This document shows positions 11,252 through 22,445 of a stretch of DNA of 64,000 nt, piece after piece. The notes beneath the pieces were generated by a model. It ran no database searches and was not told the DNA's origin. It was given only the letters and a program-made list of their open reading frames with translations. Source of the DNA: Euonymus europaeus (lineage: Eukaryota > Streptophyta > Magnoliopsida > Celastrales > Celastraceae); the NCBI GenBank assembly GCA_963580455.1, contig OY756961.1, forward strand, positions 18,519,001 through 18,583,000. The letters are read 5' to 3'. The number at the start of each line of letters is the position of its first letter. Position 1 is the stretch's first letter. Both the position numbers and the translations under genes were made by a program.

Positions 11252-11960
11252 TATTGGCAAAAAACACATCCTGGAATTTATTTCTCATGATCAGTTGCTT
11301 TTCCTAACATGAAAACAGCAACAATTTGTGAAATTAATCCATGTCTTTGACTCACTCAAGCTAGACACTACACTCAATCAAACATACACTAGCATATATA
11401 CATGTATATCTCAAGATTAAGAGCTGTACATACCATTTTGAGAAGAAATGGAAGATGAACCAGCAGCTGTAGATGAGGGTATCATAGCCATTTTTGCTCC
11501 TTACCTTCAAGCATCAAAGCTGGAAAAAAACAGAGAGCAAAACCAGCAGTCTTCGCTTCCAAAAAAAAAAAACTCAAGAATAGTTACTAATTTTTTTTTT
11601 TTTGGCAACCAAGGAACAAGACGTGAAGAACAAGAAGATGCTGAAACTTTCGTAAGAAGATACTTCACTTTTCCAAGAGATATTCTTTTCCCCTCCATAC
11701 CAACACATGCCAAATTGGTACTTATACCATACTTATAAAGTGAAAGCCCAATGCTTACTTGTATTGGGCTTGAGCATGAAAACCCAATAGCATTGTTTTT
11801 TTTTTGGCTACCCATAACATTAGACTAAGATTAGCTCCTTTCCATAATCTAGAATAATTTGAGCCTAATCACTTCTTTATACATCATAGATTGTCTACTT
11901 AAATGAGCAATACCTAGATTAACTAGATCACATTAGTCCATTTGATAATTTAATCCAACA
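11252..11960 (-). repeat. 3' LTR of the copia element (709 bp)
   Basis: Matches 25978-26682 over its whole length with about a dozen substitutions plus differences in A and T runs. The small frames inside it (11448-11815) are LTR sequence, not genes. Confidence 0.92.
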
Positions 11961-12371
11961 ATCTCGCTCAATCTTTAATGTGGCCAACATTGAAGCAACA
12001 ATCTATAATATCAAACATGACTAACCATGATCATTAACCGTATGCATGTGTACCATAACACCTGTAAGTAAACTCACTCGAAGGAGTGGAAATTTACTAT
12101 AAAATTGGATCTCCACATGCCAATGATCAATATATAATATGGCACTAGACAGATACATGTAGCTGAAACTTTATGTTCGTAGAAACTCAGCATGTTACTT
12201 TCTATTTCGTTACCATAGCTTAGCTTTACAGTGATCTTTCAACTGAGGCTATGTGGCAATTACAGGTTTCCAACAATGTATTTAAACATAAGAATCCCAT
12301 AATCACTTTATAGAACACAGACTTATATTTCTCATATATAAATGAGATACAAAGTAAACATGATACATTCT
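11961..12371 (-). other. Polypurine tract and 3' untranslated region of the copia element
   Basis: 11961-11976 reads AAAGATTGAGCGAGAT on the minus strand, the purine-rich primer next to the 3' LTR. The rest, up to the end of RNase H, is AT-rich and contains no supported gene. Confidence 0.6.
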
Positions 12372-14248
12372 TTAAATTGACAAAACCAATCCCATGTTTA
12401 CAACATGACCTTGAAAAGCCTTGGCAGTCAATCCTTTGGTTAAAGAATCGGCTATCATGGGTTCTATCCTTATATTCTCTATGCTTATAAGGGATTCAAC
12501 AACCTTTTCCCTAACATAGTTATACTTGACATCAAAATGCCTTGTTTGACTTGAACTCTTAGTACCACGTGCATAAGACACTGCTGCAGTATTGTCACAA
12601 TATAAAATAATAGGTCTTGAAATTCTTGGGAAGAACTCAAAACTTATTAGTAATTTTCTGAGCCACAAAGCAATCTTGGTTGCTGAATAGCAAACTAAGT
12701 ACTCTGCCTCCATAGTAGAGGTAGCTGTGATGGACTGCTTCACACTTTTCCATGCTACTACAGCTCCAGCCATCATAAATACAAAACCTGTGGTAGATTT
12801 TTGTCATCCTTGCAACTAGCATAATCAAAATCTGAATAACCAATAACATGAAGGTTATTAGTCTTTCTGTAACTGAGCATCAATCCCTTAGTTCCTTGTA
12901 AGTACCTAAGTACTTTCTTCACTCCTTTCCGGTGTGGTACACCTGGATTGCTTAAGTACCTACCTAGGACATTGACTACAAAGGCAATGTCTGGCCTTGT
13001 GCAAACATGAAGATACATAAGGCTCCCCACTGCTGAAGAGTAAGGGATTTTGCTCATTTATGTCTTTTCTTCATCAGTTCTAGGACATTGAGACTTTGAT
13101 AATAATTCACCCTTCAAAACAAGAGCTACAGTAGGATTACACTCCAGCACGTATTCTTGCAATATACTAGAAACATAAGATCTCTGACAAAGTCCCAACA
13201 TATTCTTAGACCTATTCCTTAGAATCTCAATCCCTAGAACATAAGATGCTTCACCCAAGTCTTTCATATCAAAATGAGAAGATAGTAGCTGTTTAACCTC
13301 ATTTATCAAGTCACCACTATTACTAGCCAGCAGTATGTCATCCACATATAGGACTAAAACCACAAAAACATTCCCATTAGTCCTTGTATAGATGCACTCA
13401 TCAGCTACACTTTCTGTAAATCCCAAAGAAGTCACAACTTGATCAAACTTCAAGTACCATTGCTTTGAAGCTTGCTTGAGCCCATAAATTGATTTATTCA
13501 GTTTGCACACCATATGCTCCTTTCCATGTAGTATAAAGCCCTCTGGTTGTGTCATAAACACACTTTCATCAAGTTCACCATTTAAGAATGTTGTCTTTAC
13601 ATCCATTTGATGTAAATACAGATCCAAATGAGCTACTAAAGCCATAATCACCCTCAAAGACTCCTTTGTGGAAACCGGTGAAAAAGTCTCTTTATAATCA
13701 ACTCCCTCTCTTTGATTATACCCCTTAGCCACTAATGTTGCTTTGTACCTCTCTATATGGCCTTGAGCATCACATTTGGTTTTGAACACCCATTTGCAAC
13801 CTACTGGTTTACACTCTTTAGGCAAAACCACCAAATCCCAAACTTCATTTTTCTCCATTGAACTCAGTTCATCATCCATTGCCTTTTGCCATTGCTCCCT
13901 CTGTGGTGTACTAATTGCATATTCATAACTCTTTAGATCAACAATCTCATTCCCAGCATACTCAAATTCACTCAAATACAATACATAATCATCTGCAATT
14001 GCTGACATCCTAGCTCTTTCTGATCTTCTGACTATCTGTTGAGTAGGAATTTGAGTTGAAGTACCAACATCCATTTCTGGAGTTGGAACCGGTTGTTGAT
14101 CCTTTGGTTCTACAACTTTCACCTCAAAAGGATCTCTTAACTGAATTATGGGAACAGGGACCTCCACAATCTCTTCATGCATATCAATCTGTCTGGGTAT
14201 GACACTAGAAGTGTCTTCATCAAAATACACAGCCCTATCAGACTCCAC
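12372..14248 (-). pseudogene. pol: copia pol, RT and RNase H part
   Basis: This part copies the element RNA into DNA. The frame from 14248 holds the linker and the RT: VWDLVVLPKECKPVGCKWVF, LHQMDVKTTFLNGELDE, KSIYGLKQASKQWY, and the active site VLYVDDILLAS near 13330. It stops at 13058. Positions 13057-12773 continue it (YSSAVGSLMYLHVCTRPDIA, YLQGTKGLMLSY). After a frameshift, 12776-12372 gives the RNase H end (STMEAEYLVCY, LYCDNTAAVSYA, RHFDVKYNYVREKV, IADSLTKGLTAKAF). The catalytic YVDD is intact, but a stop and a frameshift disable the protein. Confidence 0.92.
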
Positions 14249-14265
14249 AACCCTATGAGTGTGAT

Positions 14266-16020
14266 TTAGGCAGTAAAACCTAGACCTCTTGAGTGCTGAG
14301 AGTAGCCTATGAAATGCCCACTAACAGTCTTCATATCCAATTTCTTGGATTGTGGGTTATAGGGTTTTATCTCTGCTTTACAACCCCACACATGAAGATG
14401 TGTGAAGCAAGGCTTCTTGTTTGACCAAATCTCATAAGGAGTTTTGTTAACTGATTTACTAGGCACCTGATTCAAAAGATAACAAGCTGTCTTCAGTGCT
14501 TCGCCCCATAAAAACTCTGGTAGAGTAGAATGGCTCAGCATACATCTCACCATCTCAATCAAGGTCCTATTCCTCCTCTCTGACACACCATTTTGTTGTG
14601 GTGTACCAGGAAATATGTATAGGGTTTATCTCTGCTTTACATCCCCACACATGAAAATGTGTGAAGCAAGGCTTCTTGTTTGACCAAATCTCATAAGGAG
14701 TTTTGTTAACTGATTTACTAGGCACCTGATTCAAAAGATAACAAGCCGTCTTCAGTGTTTCACCCCATAAAAACTCTGGTAGAGTAGAATGGCTCAGCAT
14801 ACATCTCACCATCTCAATCAAGGTCCTATTCCTCCTCTCTGACACACCATTTTGTTGTGGTGTACCAGGCAATGTGTATTGTGAATCAATACCACACTAT
14901 TGTAAATAGTTGGCAAATGGTCTCGGATTTCTACCACTTTCTCCATATCTTCCATAGTACTCTCCACCCCTATCAGATCTCACTGCATTTATCTTTCTCC
15001 CATGTTTCAACTCTACTGCTGCCTTATAGACTTTGAACACCTCAAATGCCTCTGATTTCTCTTTCAACAACTCCACTGCTCCATATCTTGAATGATCATC
15101 AGTGAAAGTTATGAAGTATCTAAAGCCTCCTAATGCAACTGGTGTGATAGGACCACATATATCTGTATGGATCAGATCTAGGACATTTTGTGTTCTGCAA
15201 GTGACTGACTTTCTAGTCTTATTCGTCATTTTTCCCTTCACACAATCAACACAAGTATCAAAATCTGAAAAATCAAGGTTATGTAATAACCCCTCTTTTA
15301 TCAATCTCTCCATTCTTTGCCTAGAAATGTGACCTAATTTCTTGTGCCACAATAAGGAAGATGAATTTTGGATTCTCTTTCTTTTAAGAGAACTTGAAGA
15401 AGATTCATTAATAGATATAGGATCAGGCATTGTAACAGAATTAACTAGACTTTCATTCATACTTAATTTATACAAACCATCCATAAGAGTTCCCTTCCCT
15501 ACTACAGCTGACTTAAAAGATAACAATACTTGTCTATTTCTGAAGACAAAAGTGTAACCAGCTTGATCTAACAAAGAGATGGACAATAAATTCCTGGTTA
15601 CAGAGGGAACTACAACCACATAGGGTAAGTTAATTATATAACCAGAATCTAACAAAAGCTCTAGAGTTCCTATACACTGGACTTCAACTCTAGCTCCATT
15701 CCCCATGTTGACAGTCACCTCATTATCACTTGGTCTCCTCCTGTTTCTTATCCCCTGTAAAAAATTAGTAATGTGAATTGAGGATCCTGTATCTAACCAC
15801 CATGAATTAAGAGGTACACTAACTAAATTTGACTCAAAGCAAACAAAGATATAGTTTGTACCTGCCCTTCATTTCTCCTCTAGCCATTTCTTATACTTCA
15901 GCCATTATGCCTTCCTATGACCACCCTTCTTACAAAAGAAACATTTTCCCCCAAAGACTAGATTTCTCATCAGTTGCATCATTAGGCTTAGACACTTTCT
16001 TCCCTTTATCAGCATATTTG
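14266..16020 (-). pseudogene. pol: copia gag 3' end, protease and integrase
   Basis: After the nested element the copia frame resumes with a zinc knuckle (CFFCKKGGHRKA) whose last Cys is lost and which is followed by a stop. The retropepsin has SWWLDTGSSIHI near 15785. Integrase has WHKKLGH..CVDCVKGK, HTDICGP, VRSDRGGEYYG and [16 protein letters not shown]. The conserved block [28 protein letters not shown] occurs twice because of a 260-bp duplication. As 260 is not a multiple of three, the duplication also shifts the frame. Confidence 0.9.
14359..14877. repeat. 260-bp direct tandem duplication in copia integrase
   Basis: 14359-14618 and 14619-about 14877 match apart from a handful of substitutions and a 1-base difference near each start ('atagggtttt' against 'atagggttta'). 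The duplicated part encodes the integrase stretch from PGTPQQNGV to HVWGCKAEI. Confidence 0.92.
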
Positions 16021-16025
16021 TTATC
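16021..16025. repeat. Target site duplication TTATC (left)
   Basis: TTATC directly precedes the LTR at 16026 and follows the one ending at 24617 (24618-24622). It marks the insertion point in copia gag. Confidence 0.92.
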
Positions 16026-18185
16026 TGTGACGCCCCGACCCAGAGTGCCACTTTAAGCATGTGCCCCGTCACTAAGGACCTCACCACACGCCAACCTAAC
16101 CTCAGATTCTAACAGAAATTCGACAACACCTCCCCGTATATCGGAGGGTGCCAACATGGAGTCACATCTCACTTAACACGTGAAAGATAATCAATAATAA
16201 TTAGAGAAGTTCCGCAGCCTAACAGGGCCTCTAGCCATCTATCCACATTCACACATTAGGCAGGGCCTCAGGCCTCCTAATCACATGCAATCAATAAGCA
16301 AAACATATTCATATCAATAATATCATCAAAGACTATCAAAGTCTATCAATCCAGACCCAAGGTTGACTATCCAGGTACGGGAGTCCTGATCACACGGCAT
16401 ACCTCCCGACCATCCATCCAACATACCGAAAAGGTATTTAAGCAATATAATAGTCAACCAATTAACGTACTATATGTACTTAATTCATAACCAAGGTTCT
16501 CAAACAATCAAATATAGATCCTAGTGCTCCTAGGGTGGCCTTCCATGTCACGCCGCCTCCTACTGATCCGCAGCCTGGTTCTCAGCACCAGTCTCACCTG
16601 AAGGATATAGAAAAGGAATAGGGTGAGCAGGAGGCTCAGTAGGGAAAATAAAATGAATCATAAAGAACCTAAAGGCTGAATATTGAAACAAGCTCAATGC
16701 AGCAACATGACATCCTAAAATGTCACAACAATGCATAACCTCGGGCTACACCCTACAGCGCCTGGCACAAGGCAACAAATATTCCGGAAAATCATCAGAA
16801 CCCTTGCACTTTTCCCCAAAATGACTATAGGTGCACCTACATAATGGAAATCCCGATTCCGGCAACAATGTGCCCATTCGGTATCCAACATCATCACAAA
16901 AGTATAACCTAAGGATACTACGAGTCCATACTCGTAGACCCAATGCATCTATAATTCATGTCCAATAATGTCATGCAAAAGAAGCTCGTATATATAATAA
17001 TCCTATATATATACATAACTACATGATGCATGAACGAGATTTATCATGCCCAATAGATGATTAAACATTCAAAGGGTATGCAAATTCATCAATAATCAAC
17101 AAAAAGTTCGTTCTTCCTAAGGAACAATTTAGGCAAGAACAAAATTAATAAAGACCAATGAAGAATTTCAACCGCTCTTTAGAGAAAAACAATACGATAG
17201 AAAATGGGTTAAGAATCCCTACCTCATTACCCAAGCAAATGCTTGCCAACTCAAATTCCCAAAACTAGGGTTTCGAGCTTTTCTCTCAACCTATCAATTT
17301 CAACCAACCAATCCCATATATTCATATCAATAACATCCATATACCATAAAAACATGAATTTAATCATAAATCAAGAGAGACATACCTTCTCTCTCTAGGA
17401 TTTCACCAAATCCTCCAAACTCCACCCAATTCAAAACTCAACCTAAACCAATGATCAAACTTAGTAAAACAATCATAAATAACCCTATAATCAACATATC
17501 TAAGCCCTACATTCCATCTATTACCAAATCAAACGAAATCTAGAAAAACCATAGATTTTACAAAACTAGAAAACTTACTTGCATCTTGGAAATCTCCTCC
17601 AAATCTTGTTTAAATCTTCAATCCAAGCTCCAAATCTTCAATAATCTCTCAAAACCTTACTTTATCTCTCTAATTCTCTCTCTCTCACACTAGAATCACG
17701 CTTCACCAAGAAAAATGTATTTTCTGGTCGCGTAGTGGCACTTAACTGCTCGGGGAGCGCCTAGGCGCTCGGAATTGCGCCTAGGCGCATTTGGCTTAAC
17801 TTCAAGGTTGATCTCGCTATTTTGGGCGCTATCCTGGGCGTGCACAGAAAGTGCGCCTAGGTTCCCATGCACGAATTCCATCTCTGTTGCCCACTGGACT
17901 GGGCGGTCTTTTTGTACACGCCTAGGCGAACCGCCTAGGCGCACCGCCTAGGCATGTGGCCTTATATTTTCAGCCCCGTCTTTGTCTTAGCTTCGATTTG
18001 ATATATTATGGACCCGAAATAAATGTTTGTGCTAAACGTTATGACCCTTTTTGTGAACCTAGTTCAAAAATGATTCTTTACGGTCTTATACCACTCAAGT
18101 GGTCCGTAACTTTTTCGAATCCATTTCCAAAACCTTATAACCCAAAATTTAGCCATACTTAATATTTTTGGGTCAGGGTTTCACA
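16026..18185 (-). repeat. 3' LTR of the gag-only element
   Basis: TGTGACGCC...TTTCACA on the + strand. Aligned by eye with 22446-24617, it shows several dozen substitutions. It lacks a stretch of about 24 bp near its left end, and it has extra CGCCTAGGCG units near 17925-17955. Confidence 0.93.
17756..17955. repeat. Cluster of CGCCTAGGCG palindromes in the LTR
   Basis: The GC-rich patch in an otherwise AT-rich LTR holds about six copies of (C/G)GCCTAGG(C/T), several extended to the palindromes GAGCGCCTAGGCGCTC or GCGCCTAGGCGC. The other LTR has a similar patch at 24200-24390 with fewer units. Confidence 0.8.
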
Positions 18186-18198
18186 TCCCTTCCCCTTT
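18186..18198 (-). other. Polypurine tract of the gag-only element
   Basis: The minus strand reads AAAGGGGAAGGGA, directly next to the 3' LTR start TGTGAAACC. Confidence 0.92.
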
Positions 18199-18421
18199 AA
18201 ACAAATTTCTTCCCCGAAATTTAACAAACTTGGCTAAATCTTTAAGTTTGCACAACACATTTGATGTGCGTGTTGACCCATCCTCAATCTTAAAATCCAC
18301 ATGGAACTCATGCTCTTCAAGAGATATATTGACTATCATGGTTCACATAAATACATACTCCACTAATCATTAAGTTATTTCACTCACTATATATATACCC
18401 ATCATATGGATATACATACAT

Positions 18422-18426
<5 letters not shown>

Positions 18427-18463
<37 letters not shown>
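18427..18463. repeat. (AT)n microsatellite
   Basis: An uninterrupted run of alternating A and T, about 37 bp, lies between the PPT and the dsRBD-like ORF. The two short frames that cross it on both strands are artefacts of the repeat. Confidence 0.95.
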
Positions 18464-18465
<2 letters not shown>

Positions 18466-18618
18466 CGCACACAAACTCGGAATACATTACCACACTTTAA
18501 GGTTATACATCCAATATCAAGGGTTCTTACTCCTAAGACCCATAGTTCATACACACAAACTTCTAGTTGCTCTATGAGCTTTATTCTTACACATAACCTA
18601 GACCACCTGCAACTAACC

Positions 18619-19113
18619 TTATGTGATACAATGCTTGTCTTCAAACACTAATTCCTCCTCAGATTCTTCTTCAGAATCTTCCTCAAACCTCTCTGAATCC
18701 CTGACCTGACTTGCCAGGACTTCATTCTCATGTTGTAACCCTCTGTTCTCATCCCGAAGACATATAATTTCACGTCGGAGTCTTTGAGTCTCATGTTGTT
18801 GAATCTGTAGACTGCTGCTTTCCCCGTAGTTGTAACCCGCTATTTCCACATAATGATCATTTCTCAACTTATGAAGCATAAGTCAAGCACATTCTTCCTT
18901 GACATCCTGTTTCCCACAATTAAATGTGGTCCATGTTCTAATCACGCATCCCAAAGCACCCAACTCAACTTCTGGGTTTTGCAAAGTGACTGTTGTTCTA
19001 ACACATGAAGGTTCCCTCACCGTTTTATAACATGGAGGAGGTATTCCATGACTGGAAGCAAACCCCTCTAGCACCCTCACTGAACAACCCTGGGTGTTTT
19101 CTCCACTCGCCAT
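18619..19113 (-). CDS. ORF with dsRNA-binding-like domain and coiled coil, interrupted by one TGA
   Basis: Reading from ATG 19113 (MASGENTQGCSVRVLEGFA) one frame runs to 18619 with a single TGA at 18883-18885, where CGA (Arg) would fit. Residues 10-85 have the layout of a double-stranded RNA-binding domain: a helix (VRVLEGFASSHG), then IPPPCYKTV, a beta stretch RTTVTLQNPEV, and a closing helix (KQDVKEECA-LMLHKL). Residues about 105-150 form a charged coiled coil (LRREIICLRDENRGLQHENE) ending in an acidic tail (EDSEEESEEEL). It is not Gag or Pol, and it lies between the non-coding spacer and the PPT. A captured host sequence or an accessory ORF are both possible. The fold assignment is my inference from pattern only. 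Confidence 0.5.
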
Positions 19114-19152
19114 TTTCCTAAATGATATGGTCATTCACCTTGTTTCCCTTCC

Positions 19153-19162
19153 ATATATATAG
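19153..19162 (-). promoter_or_regulatory. Possible TATA box for the dsRBD-like ORF
   Basis: CTATATATAT on the minus strand ends about 40 bases upstream of ATG 19113. The spacing would allow a very short 5' leader. It suggests, but does not prove, that the ORF has its own promoter rather than depending on the LTR. Confidence 0.4.
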
Positions 19163-21507
19163 TCTAAATGTCTAACACGTTTCTTGCAACCCCTACAACC
19201 TTAGGTAACCTTGCACCAACGTGCAACCCCATAAACGACCCTAGCCTTTTCAGCTACTCCATATTGTGTCACTATTTCTTGTGGTGCTCCAAAACATCCG
19301 TGCAGATTTTGCTTCACCCAAATTCTCTTTAATTGTACCACAAAATCTCTATTATCTCTGAAAGATTCCTAGCGAATCCATTTGCCTTCCCCGAATCTTC
19401 AATGTCAGTAATAATTCCATCTTGCTACTATTTGTTCACAGGATAACTAGTCTATGCTAGTGTATACTCCAAAGCCTCGTTAAAATTCATATTACTCTGG
19501 GATTATTCGGTCCCTCCTACTCTGTCCACCATTACTATTATCGAATTTAATAAATGAATTCTCTAAATATCCAATCTCTTTTGTAAATAGCTAGCGGTTA
19601 CTCACCTTTAGTTCTAAAGCATTCATGCTTCACCATCATATTCCATTTAGTAGAGAATATTTATCCTATTGACATTCGAAGTAAACACCCAATGTCTAAA
19701 CTCTTCACCAACGATGTCCTAATCAACACCATTAATCTCCATTTCTTTACTATTTAGTTTTAGTAATAAAACACATCAACAACTACCAAACATTTACTAC
19801 CTCTCACAATTTGAGACCATTTATCTTATTCTCGAGCGGATTATTTTCGCCCCATCATTCTGTACACAAATGTTATTCATTTGTTCCTAAATAAATATTC
19901 ATTCCCTCTCTACATCCAGATCTTAAGGAATTTTGTTTCACCCAAATTTTACTTACTTTTATAATCTTCAAGATTATCTTCCTCAAGGATACTAATCCTA
20001 TTTCCAAGTCCCTCTTAATGGACTCTAAATAATAAGTTTATCATGGAACTAGATAACTCTTAGCTACAACCATTCGTCATGAAGTTTCCATGACTCTACA
20101 CTAAACTCACCATCACATTCATTTTTATTTTCATCATCATTTTATTTTCATCATTTTATACGAGGGTCACCAAGACTCCATCTCCTAGCTTACATACACC
20201 ACCCCAACAATCTCCCCTTCGAGTGATGTTACGCCTCGAACTGACTGGACTGTTGGGTGCCTTATGAGTGGTAAGGGCCGAAACTTATAAAAAGGCAATT
20301 TTTCTATGATAGCCCAACCCGGATTTATTGACACCACCGGTGGTCACTGATTTTACACAAGCCCATGGGCCACTACCCCCAACCTGTCCCCAGCCCACTA
20401 GTATTTCAAGTGACTGGGAGGTTGTTGCTAGGCTTTGAACAAATATTTACCATAACAATTCAACAACATCCTAGATATCCCTCGGATGCTTCGATGTGAT
20501 CTAATATCCATCTATCCTTTATACCTCTTATACTCATTAGGTTTTTCTCCACATTTATTCATTTCCACAAATATCATTTCAATTGACACACGTCAATTAC
20601 CACCTAAATTACATTGACTTCCAATACCATTTCATAGTATACTATCAACTATAGATCACCGATCCATTTCCACTCCCAAACCACCAACTTATCAATATCC
20701 GCTCATGTGCACAATTTGCACCATAGCTCTCGATGTGACTCAACCACACCTCGCATTCTATTTAATTTTCCAACATAAATTCGATCTATTTTTTTTTCTC
20801 ACATACATTCACTCTCATTTGATTTCAATACATTCACTGCTACAACCATGCCCGAACACTTAACCAACAACCCAATTGTCTGCTCATGGACAAGATACTT
20901 GCCCATTAATCGAGGTACATCCGCACTAATGTAGTACTTCACCTCATCATTTCTTAGCTAAACCATATTTCGATTTGCAACTCATACACCATGTAACCGC
21001 TCGACAGCCTGCGTTACCCTTGTCAATCAAGCTCCAGTATACACACCAATACATAGTATCACATTCTGTAATCCTTGCACCACGAGTCATAGCCACAAAG
21101 GGCCTAACAGTACACGCATATAAAACATCGCAGTCTGTAACTCGTGCACCACATAGTAGCTCAACAGTTTACTTTGACCCAAATCAACTAAACTCAACAT
21201 TCAAAACGATGCTCCGTATCACACTTGCAACTCCTAGACCACGTGTCACACCTAAAAGGCTTTACAGAACACGCCGATGCAGAGTATCACTCATCATAAT
21301 GCCGTCAAAGTCATCGATCACAACTTATAGCTCTACTAACATTATCCTAAATGAAATATTCTATGAGTTTACATGTAACTTGTCACCTCTAAATAAATTT
21401 AAGTGTTAGTGGTAAATATCCCTAGCACTCTAAAACCCAAACTTTCATCTACGGATATAAAAGGGAATTTAAATGTCCTATTCAAATGACACTCCCATCC
21501 AACTACT
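19163..21507. other. Long internal spacer of the gag-only element
   Basis: About 2.3 kb without a supported gene. It is AT-rich and C-rich on the + strand, with many 'ccatttccac', 'cacatt' and 'atcacc' words. The frame at 20975-21409 has no domain I recognise and the base composition of its surroundings. In a complete Tekay-like element this position would hold pol, and no trace of RT or integrase is seen. Confidence 0.6.
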
Positions 21508-22274
21508 TTAAATCAAGAAATTACCTCTAACAACTTTGAGGTTTTCAGAAGTCTCCCGAGGTTCCAATACATGATCACTCTCCTGTGTCAATGCCAGCCG
21601 TTGTAGCGGTTGTAAGCCTAGTGTCTGCTCCTGTTGTAACCCTCCACTGTTCTGTGGACATTCCCTCTTCTTGTGGCCGATCATGCCACACCTAAAGCAC
21701 CTCAATTCTGTACTCGTACACTGGTCCCTCTTATGACCTTCTTCACCACACTTATAACAAATAAGTTTGCCACCACGTGGCCTTGATCTTTTTCCACGAT
21801 CACCTCTTTGACCCTTCTCAGCCTGAGACGCAATCCTCTGTCTCTTCAGGTCGCCTACACCACTGCCACTAGCTGCTGAAGCCATATGACCCATCTGTGT
21901 TCCAATTATCTGCGCTTGGACCACCTGAGCCAAACTCATTACGATACTGGCCAGGTCTTGCAATGTCACGGGTTGCCCCATATTACTGATGGGAGCAACT
22001 TGTACCTCTGGTTGTCCCTGCACTTGCACTGGAGGAATCTCCAAAGCCCTCTCATGTTGTTCCAATCGAACTACTTCACCATGGCTATCCCATCTTGAAC
22101 AACCATTTCCTCGTCTAGCCTTATGCTCGGATCAAGCACTGGCTCTTGTGTAGTATGAGTGTGCCAAGTAGTGCACATTGTACTTCTACCACGGCCTCTA
22201 GGCCTTCCTTGTCTGACCTCAACAATAGGGATCTCTACAGCACGTGATGACCTGGTCACCCTACAAATGTCCAT
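21508..22274 (-). pseudogene. gag: Internally deleted gag with two zinc knuckles
   Basis: The start MDICRVTRSSRAVEIP corresponds to the gag start at 638 in the related element. An indel near 22068 shifts the frame, after which MEQHERALEIPPVQVQG..LASIVMSLAQVVQAQ follows. The usual Retrotrans_gag core of about 220 residues, present in the relative at 1157-1760, is absent: the Gln-rich stretch passes straight into a basic region (RGDRGKRSRPRGGK). Then come two CCHC knuckles, CYKCGEEGHKRDQC and CFRCGMIGHKKREC. Such a protein could bind RNA but is unlikely to build a capsid shell by itself. Confidence 0.85.
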
Positions 22275-22431
22275 CTGTGCCACAATAGATAACACTACTA
22301 AATACATAATTTCTATTGAGGATTTAAGGGATAAGAAAACGTACCGGATCAGCAGAGGTCGTGACATGGCCTAGAGACTTACTAAAATACATTTAGGACC
22401 CAATCCCAGATCTTACGTAGAGCTAACCTCC

Positions 22432-22442
22432 CTCTGATACCA
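22432..22442 (-). other. Primer-binding site (iMet) of the gag-only element
   Basis: The minus strand reads TGGTATCAGAG, three bases after the 5' LTR end. Confidence 0.92.
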
Positions 22443-22445
22443 AAC

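Noticed and set aside
16715..16948. Matching ORF pairs at 16715-16948 and 23155-23388
   Set aside because: These are duplicate LTR sequence of the gag-only element, not genes.
18402..18651. ORFs with long Tyr-Ile runs on both strands
   Set aside because: They translate the (AT)n microsatellite.
20975..21409. A 144-residue ORF in the spacer of the gag-only element
   Set aside because: No domain, no homologous frame elsewhere in the window, and composition like the surrounding non-coding spacer.
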